From the NCBI GenBank assembly GCA_933822405.4, contig CAKOGP040001752.1:1-21067 (forward strand): a stretch of 21,067 bases of DNA. The letters are read 5' to 3'. A program made the translations under genes and the position numbers. Shown piece by piece: positions 1 through 9,682 of this stretch. Numbering within the stretch: position 1 is the first letter of the stretch; every line of letters begins with the position of its first letter. The notes below the pieces were generated by a model, which ran no database searches, was not told the DNA's origin, and worked only from the letters and a program-made list of their open reading frames with translations. This DNA is from Cylindrotheca closterium. Its lineage: Eukaryota > Bacillariophyta > Bacillariophyceae > Bacillariales > Bacillariaceae.

Positions 1-421
1 CAAATCCAAACGATCCACCTCCACAATTTTATCTGCAAATTTTCCCGCAAATTTTGACATGTCAACAGGATGATTCCCCAATGATAGAGGAGTCAAATCC
101 CTGAAGGACAAAGCCAAGTCCATTTTTTCAGCCTCGTTTCCCGATCGCTTTCCGCCAGGTAGCTTCCCCTTATGCTTGGCCAAACCAGCAAACACACCAG
201 ATCCATCAATTTCAGCACCGCCAACATCCAACCCATCAGAAAACGCGGACTGTCTCATTTCGCAATCCGCTCCCCCGAGTGATGTTCTTGACTTGAAACA
301 CAGCTCAACGTTCTTCGCATCCCCCCCCCCCAAATACAACCAAACTATCATCACCAACAGGCACCGTCGGTAGAGGAGGCGCCGTGCGAGCAGACTTTAG
401 TCCAGCAAAGTAGTCAGTCAT
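1..421 (-). pseudogene. 5' part of an unrecognised protein gene, frame-broken at a poly-C run and cut by the window edge
   Basis: On the minus strand an ATG at 421-419 follows an in-frame TAA twelve bases upstream and opens 30 codons (MTDYFAGLKSARTAPPLP...) ending in DSLVVF at 332. There the plus strand has eleven C (321-331). With eleven, the frame soon hits a stop. With one fewer it would continue as FGGGDAKNVELCFK and stay open for about 107 codons to base 1, with a Gly/Lys-rich stretch (LAKHKGKLPGGKRSG) and a C-terminal end such as KFADKIVEVDRL. Both halves have ordinary protein composition and no other stop, so I read this as one gene with a one-base homopolymer difference: sequencing error, allele or real mutation. 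I recognise no domain; the LVVFGGG segment superficially resembles a Kelch blade, but one motif is not enough. The rest of the gene lies beyond the left edge. Confidence 0.5.
321..331. repeat. 11-C homopolymer at the frame break
   Basis: Eleven consecutive C on the plus strand lie between two open minus-strand frames that would be continuous with ten. Such runs are prone to slippage in replication and to length errors in sequencing. Confidence 0.9.
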
Positions 422-1977
422 GATCGGAGATTAGGAATTGAATGCGAAAAAAAGCGAGAGCCAAGCGAATAGTCACGATAACTTCAGATGTACTTTCTGA
501 AGCCTGAAACCAATAACCAGTACACTTGTCCTCGTGTTGTTGCGTATCATAGCTTGAACACCACTCGAGCAATGAGAGTTACGTCCCTCTCGCTCTTGCT
601 TCGTGGCCAATATTCAACCCGTAGCGACCAGCGAACAATACAGTACCAGCGGGGTACCAATATTCAACGCACGTGCAGTTAATTCGGGAATCTCCATGTG
701 GTCCCGTCATCTCAATGTTCGTCAGTGTTCGTCTGCCAATCGAGCGGATGCAAGAGAAGGTACAGCTTGCTTTGTTTCTATGATGAGCCCAACAACAAGG
801 CGCTTCTCACCTTTAAAATGGCCTACTGTATGTTGCCAGATCAGGAGGCCTTGATGTCTACTAGGTATATATATATAACAACTAGTACGTGTAGGAATAC
901 TATGATTTGGAACCACAATACCGATAGGGCCTTTTCCGGCCAAAATCGGAGTCGGATGATGTAGTACGGTAGACTAATTTTGGGATGTCGTCAAGGTGAC
1001 TTTTCCTCGTTTCTGGTCTAATCCAAGGCCAATAAGTACCGGTAGTCTATACCTGTTAAAAACCGCATGAAAGAATAAAGAGAATTCTTATCACGACAAA
1101 TTCCTTTGGGACACAATTCCGATCCAGGCTCTGGGGCGGTATTGGTGGTTTGGTCAAGGAGGGCAGTGAATCATCACAATTTCTTGACTTAGACCCATTC
1201 AAGCATTTTCCATCGGAGGCATAATCCCCATACGAATAGGTGCAGTATCAACATAGTGTAGTAATGCTTTGATGCATCAATAATGGGATTAGTCATATGG
1301 GAAATAAGGGATTTTGGATATACTATTGAGAGGAGGAGGAATGAAGGCAGGGAGAAGTCTGACAAGGTAAACTGTATTGTAATATCGGGGTTGTTCAATT
1401 GGACGAGGAGATGGTACAACTCAATGCAAGTCAGCCTATCAAACTGATTGAATGAATCATCCAAGATTTGAAATCCGTTCTTATCATATTTTTCAACTTT
1501 TAAGAATCAACGGGGCGGAATATCAAGAAGCGACAGTGGCTTGTGATTCCATTTCGTATGTCTTGGCTGAACAGCAAGAAGTGGGTTGTATTCCAATTGG
1601 GGAATAGAAGGTTTCCAATCAAGCTAGATATTAGATACCTCGAGCAGTGCCATGAACGCCATTGATACTGTTAATGGCTATTAGCACTGCCTGTATTAAT
1701 CATGCATTCTTGTAATAAACGTTACTATAGACTGAAATCATTAGTAACGAATTGATTGGAAGGGCGGTTATTGAGGGGTTGAAATATTTCCGTTAGCTAT
1801 CTTCTGATACGGGCTTACTCTTGGTACGGGAATATCTACTAGGGCGAGTCAGCATGACAAGATAGATTTTAGAGCGCAACGAATGATGCCAGGCTGGGTC
1901 ACCGAACTCGGTATAACGAATGATTTGTGGTGGCCTACATCTTGAATATTGCTCATTGACAAATCGTCAAGGTCACA
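422..1977. other. Intergenic region, nothing recognised
   Basis: This separates the minus-strand gene at the left edge from the protease gene. Only short ORFs without recognisable domains are present. There is a short TA run near 866-878. A minus-strand open frame over about 1189-1500 has a segment (FDRLTCIELYHLL) that looks protein-like, but nothing consistent follows. It probably holds the divergent promoters of the two flanking genes, although no core promoter element could be fixed. Confidence 0.5.
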
Positions 1978-4049
1978 ATGATGATGGATGAGTCACAAGT
2001 GAAATCCCAAAGCGATAGCCCGCAGGATTCAGCAGGGCAAACAGTCAAAGAAATGAGCTATTCCTCGGAAGGCGACTTTTGTGACAATGACGATGCTTCT
2101 TCCCACCTGGTACAGGAAAGGAAGCGAGACAGACATGTCTTGATTCTGATGGCCCTATTCATTGCAGCAGTCATCATTGGATGTATTGCACTGGTACAAC
2201 AAAGCGGCAAGGGTGATGCTCCCTTGTCAGGGAACGAGCGTCAAAATGAACCTAGTCGTATTATTGGTGGATCACAAAGTTACCAAAATGAGTTCCCATA
2301 CTACGGTAAGTTTCTCGTTGAAACCTTTGTCAAGTTTTTCATGCTAACAATCTACGCCTTCTTGTGCACAGTCGATACTGGCGACTGTGGAGGAGCCCTG
2401 ATTGCTCCCAAAATTGTCCTTTCTGCTGCACACTGTGGGACTTCTAAGTTTAGTGGAAACAAAGTGATCGTCAATGGATCCAAGAGAGGAAAAGCAGGGA
2501 CCTATGGAAAGTTGATATCTTGGTCTAGATGGGTTCCACACCCAGGATTTGCCGAAGCTGGACGAATTGGACCAATCAATGATTTCGCGTGAGTAGATAT
2601 GCTATGATTCCAATCACATCGTTTGCAAGAACGGGTCTCATTCCAAAGTCCAATCGCGATCTTTCCCCCAGGCTCTATCTTTTGGACGAGGCCGTGACAG
2701 GACTTCCAGTTAGTCTTTCTCTCAATCAGGATCGCTCCTTTCCTGTAGATGGAAGTACTGTGGTTGCCCTTGGTACTGGGGTACAAAATAGGGGTTCTCA
2801 ACTCGTCAAAGGAAGAGATCTGCATGACGTTATGCTTCCCGTTATTAACGCTGAGGAATGTAAGGACAATTTGGGTTCCTTTTTCAATACCGACGTTATG
2901 ATGTGCGCAGGTACGACACGATATCCATAGGAATCAATATTGTTTATCCTATCCCCATCCCATCAACTACTTTCTTGTTCTCTTCATCTGAAGGAGCCAC
3001 TGGGAGGGGTATCTGTTATGGTGACTCTGGGGGTCCACTTGTGGTCCGCAATGGAAATAGACACATTCTAGTTGGAGTAACCTCCTTCCTCGGCAATCCT
3101 CAGTGTGCCAAGTTCCACAAGTATGATAACGTCTTTGCTCGTACTAGTTCAGCTTTCCATTGGATTAAATCCGTTGTTTGTGATCAATGGGGAGAACAAG
3201 CTGACTTTTGCCCTGGCAATCCTGGTGCAACTTGCACCGACAAGCCTGGATGGACTGATCGGTAAGGTATTTGGTCCATGCTGAAATGGAATCTTCGTGC
3301 TTTTTCTTCTTCTTGCTAATCCAATCCAACCCGTCTAAAGTGATGGATATAATTGTCAAGCGTATATTTATACGGAAGCCACGGGAGTTCCTATTTGTGA
3401 ATATCATAGAGATATACCAGGTGCTGGTGGTTTGACACCTGTCCAAGCCTGCTGTGTTTGCAACCCCAACTCGCATATCAAACCCGCTCCTACTGCTGGA
3501 AGCTGCTCCGACTCCCTTGGATGGACTGATTCGTAAGTTCATCTATGCTGCATTGGAATCAAATCTCCTGCTTTCTATATTTTTCCCGATCATATCTTAC
3601 TGCGTCCTTCTTGTAAAGTAACGGATATGATTGTCAGGCGTACGTTTATACGGAAGCCACAGGTGTTCCTATTTGTGAATATCATAGAGATATACCAGGT
3701 GCTGGTGGCTTGACACCTGTCCAAGCCTGCTGTGTTTGCAATTACAGTACAGGGCAGGGCAGCAACGCCAACTCGCCTACCAATCCCACTTCTTCTGCTG
3801 GAAGTTGCTCCGACTCCCCTGGATGGACTGATTCGTAAGTTCACTTATGCTGCATTGGAATCAAATCTCCTGCTTTATATATTTTTTACAATATTATATC
3901 TTACGGCGTTCTTCTTGTAAAGTAACGGATATGATTGCGGCGCGTACGCATCGACGGAAGCCACAGGTGTTCCTATTTGTGAATATCATAGAGACATACC
4001 AGGTGCGGGTGGCTTGACTCCCGTCCAAGCCTGCTGCACTTGCAAGTGA
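1978..4049 (+). CDS. Membrane-anchored S1 (trypsin-fold) serine protease with three cysteine-rich C-terminal modules
   Basis: Seven exons with GT-AG junctions and conserved frame: 1978-2305, 2372-2588, 2672-2910, 2994-3261, 3341-3532, 3619-3834, 3923-4049 (528 aa). Start: first ATG of three in a row, A at -3. Residues 1-50 are acidic and hydrophilic; about 53-75 (HVLILMALFIAAVIIGCIAL) is one membrane span, suggesting a type II protease with an outside or luminal catalytic domain. R94|IIGG is the zymogen cleavage site. The triad is visible: His130 in LSAAHC, Asp180 in NDFAL, Ser273 in CYGDSGGPL. The residue six before the catalytic Ser is Gly (G-I-C-Y-G-D-S), not the Asp of trypsin, so Arg/Lys specificity is not expected. 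After about residue 340 come three Cys modules starting near C342, C406 and C478 (pattern C-x5-W-T-D-x2-GY-x-C ... PICEYHRDIPGAGGLTPVQACC-x-C), each split by an intron at the same codon. The modules may bind or anchor; their function is unknown to me. Confidence 0.88.
3230..4046 (+). repeat. Triplicated exon-intron unit encoding the Cys module
   Basis: Three modules repeat with the intron always in the Ser/Arg codon of GWTD(S/R). Introns 3533-3618 and 3835-3922 are near-identical at their 5' ends (both begin GTAAGTTCA and share a TGCTGCATTGGAATCAAATC block). The duplicated unit therefore contained the intron, and at least the last duplication is recent. The first intron of the series (3262-3340) is more diverged. 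Confidence 0.85.
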
Positions 4050-4654
4050 ATACTCGAAGGCGCTTGTTGAATTCTACTATTTCGTTAAGAACGATAGGAC
4101 AAAGAATTCTCGATCATTCTTTTGTTTGTTATTGTGAAAAGATTGAGATGTGTACAGCTAAATTTGGATGGAAAACATAATGCATCTGATTTTGAGATTG
4201 TATCAAGAATGTAACCGGCGTCCTTTTCTAGTTTTGTCGCAATACAGCAATGATATTACCAGGGCATGACAGTACACTGCGGTTTGTATAGTAATTTCCC
4301 TTACTGTGACTGATTTCTGGTTGAGCGAGTGTATGTCGTCCAATATAACGTATTCATGCATTCGAATTCGTTTAACATTGAGCTGTCAGTCTGATGGTCA
4401 CAAATTCTCCTTCGCAGCGCAGCCCAACGAAGTTCGGATGTTCAACATATAACCAAGTTTTTCGTCCTCATCGAGCGAAAGTGCCTAGTCTTATAGCCAT
4501 CAATTGCATTCACCACAAAACTGAAGCTGCAAATTAGACCTGAACTATCCAATTCATCATATGGAACAATGATCTTCGGGTTGGAGCTTTGGTAGAGATT
4601 CATTCGTCTTCGTAGGAATTAACATTTCAATTGCGTGCGTTTCACGTTGTGATA
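4050..4654. other. Intergenic region between protease and glycosyltransferase, nothing recognised
   Basis: About 600 bp with no ORF worth reporting. It must hold the 3' end of the protease transcript and the promoter of the next same-strand gene, but no clear poly(A) signal, TATA box or repeat could be fixed. Confidence 0.5.
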
Positions 4655-5762
4655 ATGACCACGGACTCAAAAAAATCAGAGAAACCCGGATCTACGGCTC
4701 ATTCATTCATTCCACTTCATGGTACATTTGGTCCAAGTGATGACGCTATCCTCGGCGTGCAACCTAACCACAATAGCAGCATTAACGCTTACGTTGGTAA
4801 TTATACCGATATACCTTGTGTTCGCAATGACATCTTCCTCGCGTCACAACTTGATATCCGGAAATGAACGAATGCTCCAAAAGGACCAGGGTTTGATTTT
4901 CATTGCGGTGGTTTCTTCAAGAGAAACCCTTGCGAGTCGAGTCAAGTACGTTCGGCAGTCTTGGGCTGCTCAGTCTTATCCCATCATTGTTGTTAGGTAC
5001 TTTGTCGGCGATGGGATCGAGTCAAAAGTGGAATTAGCTCAACAAGCAGGTATGCAGGATCCGTCTGACCTTGTGATCATGTCCGGATTAGCAGACAACG
5101 AATACCCACCAGTCTACAAGAACACCAGGATGCTGCGATACGCACTACATACTATGATTCAGCTTGAAAAAGACCACATTATTTGGGATTTCAAGTACTT
5201 CATGAAAGTGGACGACGATACATTTGTAAACACGCCTGCACTTATGGCGTTCCTACAAAACGAAGAAGTTCTTGGAAATACGCAGGAACCCAGCATTTGG
5301 GGAAGACGAGGCTACGGCCTTCCAGAACAGCGACAAGACTTGCGTTCAGCTGGGATAGATAGACCTTACTGCATGGGGGGGCCTGGATACATCATGACGC
5401 GGGATGTTTTAGGTAGACTAGCCACGGGGGTAAGAGGGTGTGTACAAAATTTGAGGAAGTCTGAGTACAAGGGTGTTCTTTGGCATTCGGATGTCATTAT
5501 CGGGTTGTGTGCCAAAAGATTAAGTGGCGCCTACTGCAAAGGCAATGGAAACCGTACCCAAGGGGGATCCGAAAAACATAACGGGAGCTTCATACAGATC
5601 ACTGGCCGATACCAGCTATCAAATATTCTCATGTATGGGGACCTACAGCAAATAGTGGCTTTGCACCCTTTCAAGGATGGTGAGCAGATGTTTTTTCTCC
5701 AGAATAGTTTGGATAGGCGGAGATCGATCGATACAAACGGCGCACAGATGAAACAATACTAA
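4655..5762 (+). CDS. GT31-type glycosyltransferase, type II membrane protein
   Basis: The enzyme should transfer a sugar from a nucleotide donor in the Golgi lumen, using a metal held by a DxD motif. Landmarks in order (numbering of the two-exon model): membrane span 23-41 (ALTLTLVIIPIYLVFAMT); SRETLASRVKYVRQSWA, the start of the catalytic fold; YFMKVDDDTFVN with DDD at about 167-169; CMGGPGYIMTRDVL (220-233), the acceptor-side motif of fringe/core-1/chondroitin-type enzymes; WHSDVIIGLC (257-266); ALHPFKD near the end. Two N-glycosylation sequons (NRT, NGS) fit a luminal domain. Two 5' models exist. In one, ATG 4655 (A at -3) encodes MTTDSKKSEKPGSTAHSFIPLH and a 58-nt intron 4722-4779 (GTACAT...CTAAC...GCAG) joins in frame to the membrane span, 349 aa. 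In the other, a single exon starts at ATG 4719 or 4740. I prefer the first because its tail is short, polar and lysine-bearing. Donor and acceptor sugars cannot be read. Confidence 0.82.
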
Positions 5763-5978
5763 CGACAATTCGCTGAGGAGCTTGTCAGGTAGGAACGATT
5801 TACACCTTCCGTAACTTGACTGACTGGACTGCCGAGTCCTGAGCAGATGTATTAGAGCGATCGAAGGCCAACGGTCATGGCCGAATATTCAGCCCAAGAT
5901 CAATCATCCATCATCTACTCACAGCTGCTTCAGACCCCCGTAAATACACCCCAATAGCAATATCAATCACCGTCTATC

Positions 5979-6149
5979 ATGTCCAACAGTAGCTACATCA
6001 ATGCACTAGTACGCTCTCTCTACGATGAGAGTCAGGAGCACAATGATAGCACGTTAAGCTTTGTGTGGTGGTACTACCTTTTCCTTTGGCGCTGGAACAC
6101 GCGAGGAGTTGGTGTTTTTGGCGTCTCTTACGCGCGTTTAAAATATTAG
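5979..6149 (+). CDS. Possible 56-residue small protein, unrecognised
   Basis: ATG at 5979 opens 56 codons to TAG at 6147-6149. The N-terminal half is polar (MSNSSYINALVRSLYDESQE) and the middle is aromatic and hydrophobic (SFVWWYYLFLWRWN), which could be a short membrane-active segment. The A at -3 is favourable. It lies 216 bp after the glycosyltransferase stop on the same strand. No homologous family is recognised; it may be chance or a first exon. Confidence 0.25.
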   Translation: MSNSSYINALVRSLYDESQEHNDSTLSFVWWYYLFLWRWNTRGVGVFGVSYARLKY

Positions 6150-6355
6150 AAATTGGACTTTCAGAACAAGCACATTATGAATTATATTTACCAAATGACC
6201 TCCACCTCCAACAGGTCGCTTGAGCAGTGGAAGGAGCAACTGGGCCTTGAACAAAATTCCAGATTCCATTATAAAAATTTATTCCAAATTTATCGCAAGC
6301 ATGTGCTTGGTACGAAAATTTGGGGGGTTCAGGTGGCTACCGGTATCTTGGGGGT

Positions 6356-6398
6356 AAAGAAAAAAGGAAAAAGGAGAGGGAAAAAAGAAGAGGGGAGA
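6356..6398 (+). repeat. 43-nt homopurine tract
   Basis: Unbroken run of A and G on the plus strand, following GGGGT and ending before TTCCG. Such tracts can form triplex structures; no role is evident here. Confidence 0.8.
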
Positions 6399-6869
6399 TT
6401 CCGTTTTCCACCTCCTCTTCTCATGTCATATTCAATCCTTCGTGACTGTAGAAAAACAAATGGATGCTTATTAGGGGGGCGATCAAGAAAACATAGAGAA
6501 ATAATAAATTTAGCAGGGGGTTGACACGGGGGTTCTGTTGATAAGACATGTCTTTTTATATACGCATTCTGCAAGACTCGGTTGACCAGTTCAATATAAT
6601 TTTGACTACATGGAACGAAACGCGGTTGACTGGATTGAATGCGTGAAGTAGCTCAGCCAATAAGAAATCTTGCAAGCTATACACTTTTTAAACTTGTCTC
6701 GAGTCCTCCGAAAAACTAATTGTTGTACCGGTATGACATCACTCCTCCAACATAGAATCGTTCTCAATCCATGGTACAATAATTGAACACAGGGGAAACG
6801 CGGATGAAGCAAATACTACTACTGCTACTACTATAACAAATCAATCATTTTGAAACTGCATCTAGCATT

Positions 6870-8120
6870 TTAATTCTCCCCATACTTGTAGTAACCCTGC
6901 ACCTTTGGGCACCATAGATCGTGAGGTGGTCTCCCGACCACTGAACCGGACTTGGACCGCTCAAGGTATCCTGCAAATCTTGTGCAATTGAAAGGGTAAT
7001 TCGGAAAGCATCTGGACTTGCAAACAGTCCGGCTATGTGGTGCGGATTGATTCGTGAAAAAGGCACATGGATTCGGAGTCAAGGCAAATTGATTCGGAGT
7101 CAAGGCAAATTGATTCGGAGTCAAAAAACCACTGGTCGTTGAAGCATGCACAGGATTGAAAGTTGGATTGTTTGGAAGCCATTGCAACAGTGTGCTGTGA
7201 TCTGCTGCTTGTTGCTGCATATGCTGCTGAGGTAAAGGCCGTGCTGCTGCAGCTGATCGATCGACCGCTCTGGCAATACCACTCCTCCTCCTGGCAACAC
7301 TTGTTGTTTGAGGCGATTCGTACTTGTCCTTGCAGTCGTCGCAAAGACAAACCTTAGTTGAAGCAACAGTTCCCTCTTGTTTGTTTCTTTCCATTTGGTC
7401 GGTGCAGTAATCGGAAAAGAAAACTTCCTTCTCGTTTCCAACCTCTGGAACTCGACACTCTTTGAACAAGGCACCAAAACCAAGCGATGTAGATTGTTGG
7501 TTCAAATGGTCTAGTAGGGAATGGTCCATGAAAATGGGCGTTCGGTCCACGTATTCTGGATGCGGTAATCTAGAACCTTGTTGGCGTTGCACCATGCAGT
7601 CATATCTCCACCTCGCACCGACGTTGTGCTCAGCCGTACCTCGGGCAATGAGAGCATTCGCAAACTCCGATTTGCAACCAATATTTGCAAAATGGGCCAA
7701 TAGTTCATGAAACTTCTCCAAGCTTGACTCAGCTCTTGAGCTTCTCCATTCGGTCAGCCCATGCTCGGCACTTGATTTCACTCCACGGTAGGTGGCTGCA
7801 CCTTCATGATCCAATACGTATGGAACCTTTGAAAACTGTTCTCTTGTTGTGTCCTCTGTCTTGTATGTGAAGACCTTTCGATCGCTATCGTCACTGACAT
7901 CTATCCATGCTTTCAGCCAGTCATTTAAATTTTCAATGATCTTTTCTGCCAAATGGAACTCCTTTCTTAACCACTTGTCATAACGTTGTTTGAAGACCTT
8001 GGAAAAGCGCATGTCGGTGAGCTCGTCCACTGACAAATTTTCTCCAAGCAAACCATTGGTCACGGCCCCAACAAGTGCTGCCCAATCCTCTTTGTTGTAG
8101 TTGTAAATACGGCAAGACAC
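6870..8120 (-). CDS. Transposase-derived protein, C-terminal portion, 5' end missing or unspliced
   Basis: The open frame covers 416 codons but begins at GTG 8120-8118, just after an in-frame TGA at 8135-8133. The first in-frame ATG is at 8012-8010 (residue 37), so either the protein starts there (380 aa) or the frame is the last exon of a longer gene. The middle (YRGVKSSAEHGLTEW, RAESSLEKFHELLAHFANIG, ANALIARGTAEHNVGARWRY) has the pattern 'RG-x3-E-x2-H ... A-x2-L-x3-G-x4-N' I associate with the C-terminal half of DDE-type transposases in algae, oomycetes and animals. A Cys cluster (CLCDDCKDKY) follows, then a low-complexity part with a TPNQFAL repeat, and a tail with GRPPHDLWCP. I cannot see the DDE residues, so activity cannot be claimed; it may be a truncated relic or domesticated. 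The family assignment is from memory of patterns. Confidence 0.5.
   Translation of the reverse strand: MSCRIYNYNKEDWAALVGAVTNGLLGENLSVDELTDMRFSKVFKQRYDKWLRKEFHLAEKIIENLNDWLKAWIDVSDDSDRKVFTYKTEDTTREQFSKVPYVLDHEGAATYRGVKSSAEHGLTEWRSSRAESSLEKFHELLAHFANIGCKSEFANALIARGTAEHNVGARWRYDCMVQRQQGSRLPHPEYVDRTPIFMDHSLLDHLNQQSTSLGFGALFKECRVPEVGNEKEVFFSDYCTDQMERNKQEGTVASTKVCLCDDCKDKYESPQTTSVARRRSGIARAVDRSAAAARPLPQQHMQQQAADHSTLLQWLPNNPTFNPVHASTTSGFLTPNQFALTPNQFALTPNPCAFFTNQSAPHSRTVCKSRCFPNYPFNCTRFAGYLERSKSGSVVGRPPHDLWCPKVQGYYKYGEN
7070..7124 (-). repeat. 21-bp tandem repeat inside the transposase-like ORF
   Basis: Units 7070-7090 and 7091-7111 are identical, followed by a partial third (7112-7124). They encode the in-frame heptad LTPNQFA repeated in the protein. 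Because 21 is a multiple of three, copy-number change keeps the frame. Confidence 0.9.
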
Positions 8121-8188
8121 GGCCAGAAATGTTCACTTTTTGAATCAAGGGTGTCAACCATACGAGTCAAATATTGGGGGGGGGAAGA

Positions 8189-8202
8189 CCCCTAGCTAGG
8201 GG
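8189..8202. repeat. 14-bp perfect palindrome CCCCTAGCTAGGGG
   Basis: It lies in the 190-bp gap between the transposase-like ORF (-) and the TPR gene (+), just after a nine-G run. It could mark the end of the element or be an operator-like site for the divergent genes; the sequence alone does not decide. Confidence 0.8.
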
Positions 8203-8309
8203 GTGTGTCTATGACCCCGATCAGTTGACATTTTTAAAAAAAAAGAGGCACTTTCAATAATCGGAACTTTTACACGTCCAAATAAAAGTGTTCCAGTAAT
8301 CCTGCTATC

Positions 8310-9682
8310 ATGAGAAATCTATCGCCAAACCAAGAGGGTGTCTTGCAAGAACAAGCCAAAGAAGCATATGCAAACGAAGACTTTGAAGAAGCCCTGAAAT
8401 TATATCGTGTGGCCCTACCGTCAAGTCGCGGCAAAGAAAGACAATTACTCTTGTCCAATATTGTCGCTTGTCGTTTGAATATTGGGGGTTCGGCACAAGC
8501 TGAAGCGGCAGTGGACAACGCCAAACAAGTAAGTATAGGCACAGCTGTTTGGCGAGGTGAGTGCATTTTTTTCGAATCTCACTTTCAACCTTTTTTTCTT
8601 TTATCAATGGAACTATATAAAATATGATGGCAATGAAAGTGTATTGCTCTGAATGATCAATGGGCAAAGGGTCATGTAAGTTGTGAAGGTCGATGCCCAC
8701 ACCAATATAGAAAAGCTATTTTTCTGCTGCTGCGGCTGGGAAATTGCGAATTACTCTGAATCGATTGTTGGACTCATGATAAACATGTGCTTTGCTGTAG
8801 GTACGACTGGCATCGGCATATATTGCCTTGGGAGGCCACAGCAACGACGCTTGCAATTCTTTGCAACGGGCGATTCAATTGGATCCTGGACACCCGACGG
8901 CTAGGCAAATGCTGGTTCAAGAACTACGACGTGACCATCGATTGGCATCAAGAAATCAACAGGATTTGGACAATCATAGATCTGATGGATCATCCAACAG
9001 TGTTGCTTCAGAGCCCGGTATGCCATACAGCAACAGAGAGTCGTCTGCGCCCTCTCGTGCCACGATCTTTGACATGGATGATCCATCGGCGCCATCGTCA
9101 GACTCGTCTTTATCATGGTTCGACTACCTCCAATTACAGTTTACAAAGGCCGTTCGATGGTATTATTCGCAATCGGAAGATAGGCGCAACGTTATTCATG
9201 TTTGTTTAGTGTTCTTGTTTTTATACGTTGCCTTCGGTGGACGATTTGGGTTTGAAGAGTGTACAAGCAGCAGTGCTACTAAATATCGAAAAGGAAACTA
9301 TGGAACAGGCAACGCCTATGATCAGCATTATGGCCGGCATTCCTCCTCACCCGAACCACGTCACACGAGCTACAATGCCAACTACCAAGCACAGTACTCT
9401 TCCCACCACCCATCCCAGAGTTCATCTTATTCTGGTTACGACTCCTCGACGCAAGCGGCTGGGTCGTTCTTTGATCAATGGGATGGCCATCTAACACCAA
9501 TCTTGCTGCTAGTGGTGGGGGCTACCTATCTATGTCATCGGAATGGGATTCCAATCACTGAAGCTGTATCCTTTGTGGTGTGGAATATACTATTTCGCAG
9601 GGGTCGATATTGTCGCTGGGGTTTGGGTGCGCGTAATAATGGGATTTTTCGACAACGCCGTCACCGACACAGACGATACTAG
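8310..9682 (+). CDS. Tetratricopeptide-repeat protein with two C-terminal membrane segments
   Basis: Three exons: 8310-8528, 8640-8675 (only 36 nt) and 8801-9682, joined by GT-AG introns of 111 and 125 nt, giving 378 aa. The start ATG has A at -3. Residues about 10-120 form three TPR helix pairs: EQAKEAYANEDFEEALKLYR; ERQLLLSNIVACRL with the following helix through AKQCIALNDQWAKGH; and VRLASAYIALGGHSNDACNS with AIQLDPGHPTAR. By eye against Hsp70/Hsp90 carboxylate-clamp TPRs, the clamp Asn (N50), Lys (K83) and Arg (R87) are kept but the first-helix Lys and Asn are not (Q13 and K17), so EEVD-tail binding is uncertain. A Ser-rich linker follows, then a hydrophobic segment at about 216-232 (VIHVCLVFLFLYVAFGG), a Tyr/Ser/His-rich loop, a second at 316-331 (LTPILLLVVGATYLCH), and a very basic tail ending RRHRHRRY. 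A membrane-bound co-chaperone-like role is inference. The last 165 codons and 3' flank are duplicated at 13985-14880. Confidence 0.82.

Larger units (their letters stand above)
5763..6869. other. Intergenic region between convergent genes
   Basis: Apart from one small ORF (5979-6149) I see no credible gene. The region includes a 43-nt pure purine tract (6356-6398) on the plus strand and short CTA/CTG microsatellite sequence at about 6816-6836, near the 3' end of the transposase-derived ORF. Other open frames here are low-complexity or chance. Confidence 0.5.

Noticed and set aside
603..964. Overlapping 73-88 codon ORFs on both strands upstream of the protease
   Set aside because: They overlap one another with no domain, no repeat of codon pattern, and no plausible splice partners.
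1189..1500. Minus-strand open frame with FDRLTCIELYHLL, resembling the N-terminus of ElaA-type GNAT acetyltransferases
   Set aside because: The expected following motif of that family does not appear in any frame and the rest is hydrophobic chance-like sequence; too weak for a call, even as a pseudogene.
6153..6574. ORFs of 123 codons (+) and 81 codons (-)
   Set aside because: Both depend on the purine tract, giving Lys/Arg/Gly or Phe/Pro runs; no protein-like character.
8150..8260. Possible terminator or riboswitch-like structure at the palindrome and A run
   Set aside because: Bacterial-type signals do not apply to an intron-bearing nuclear genome; only the palindrome itself is reported.
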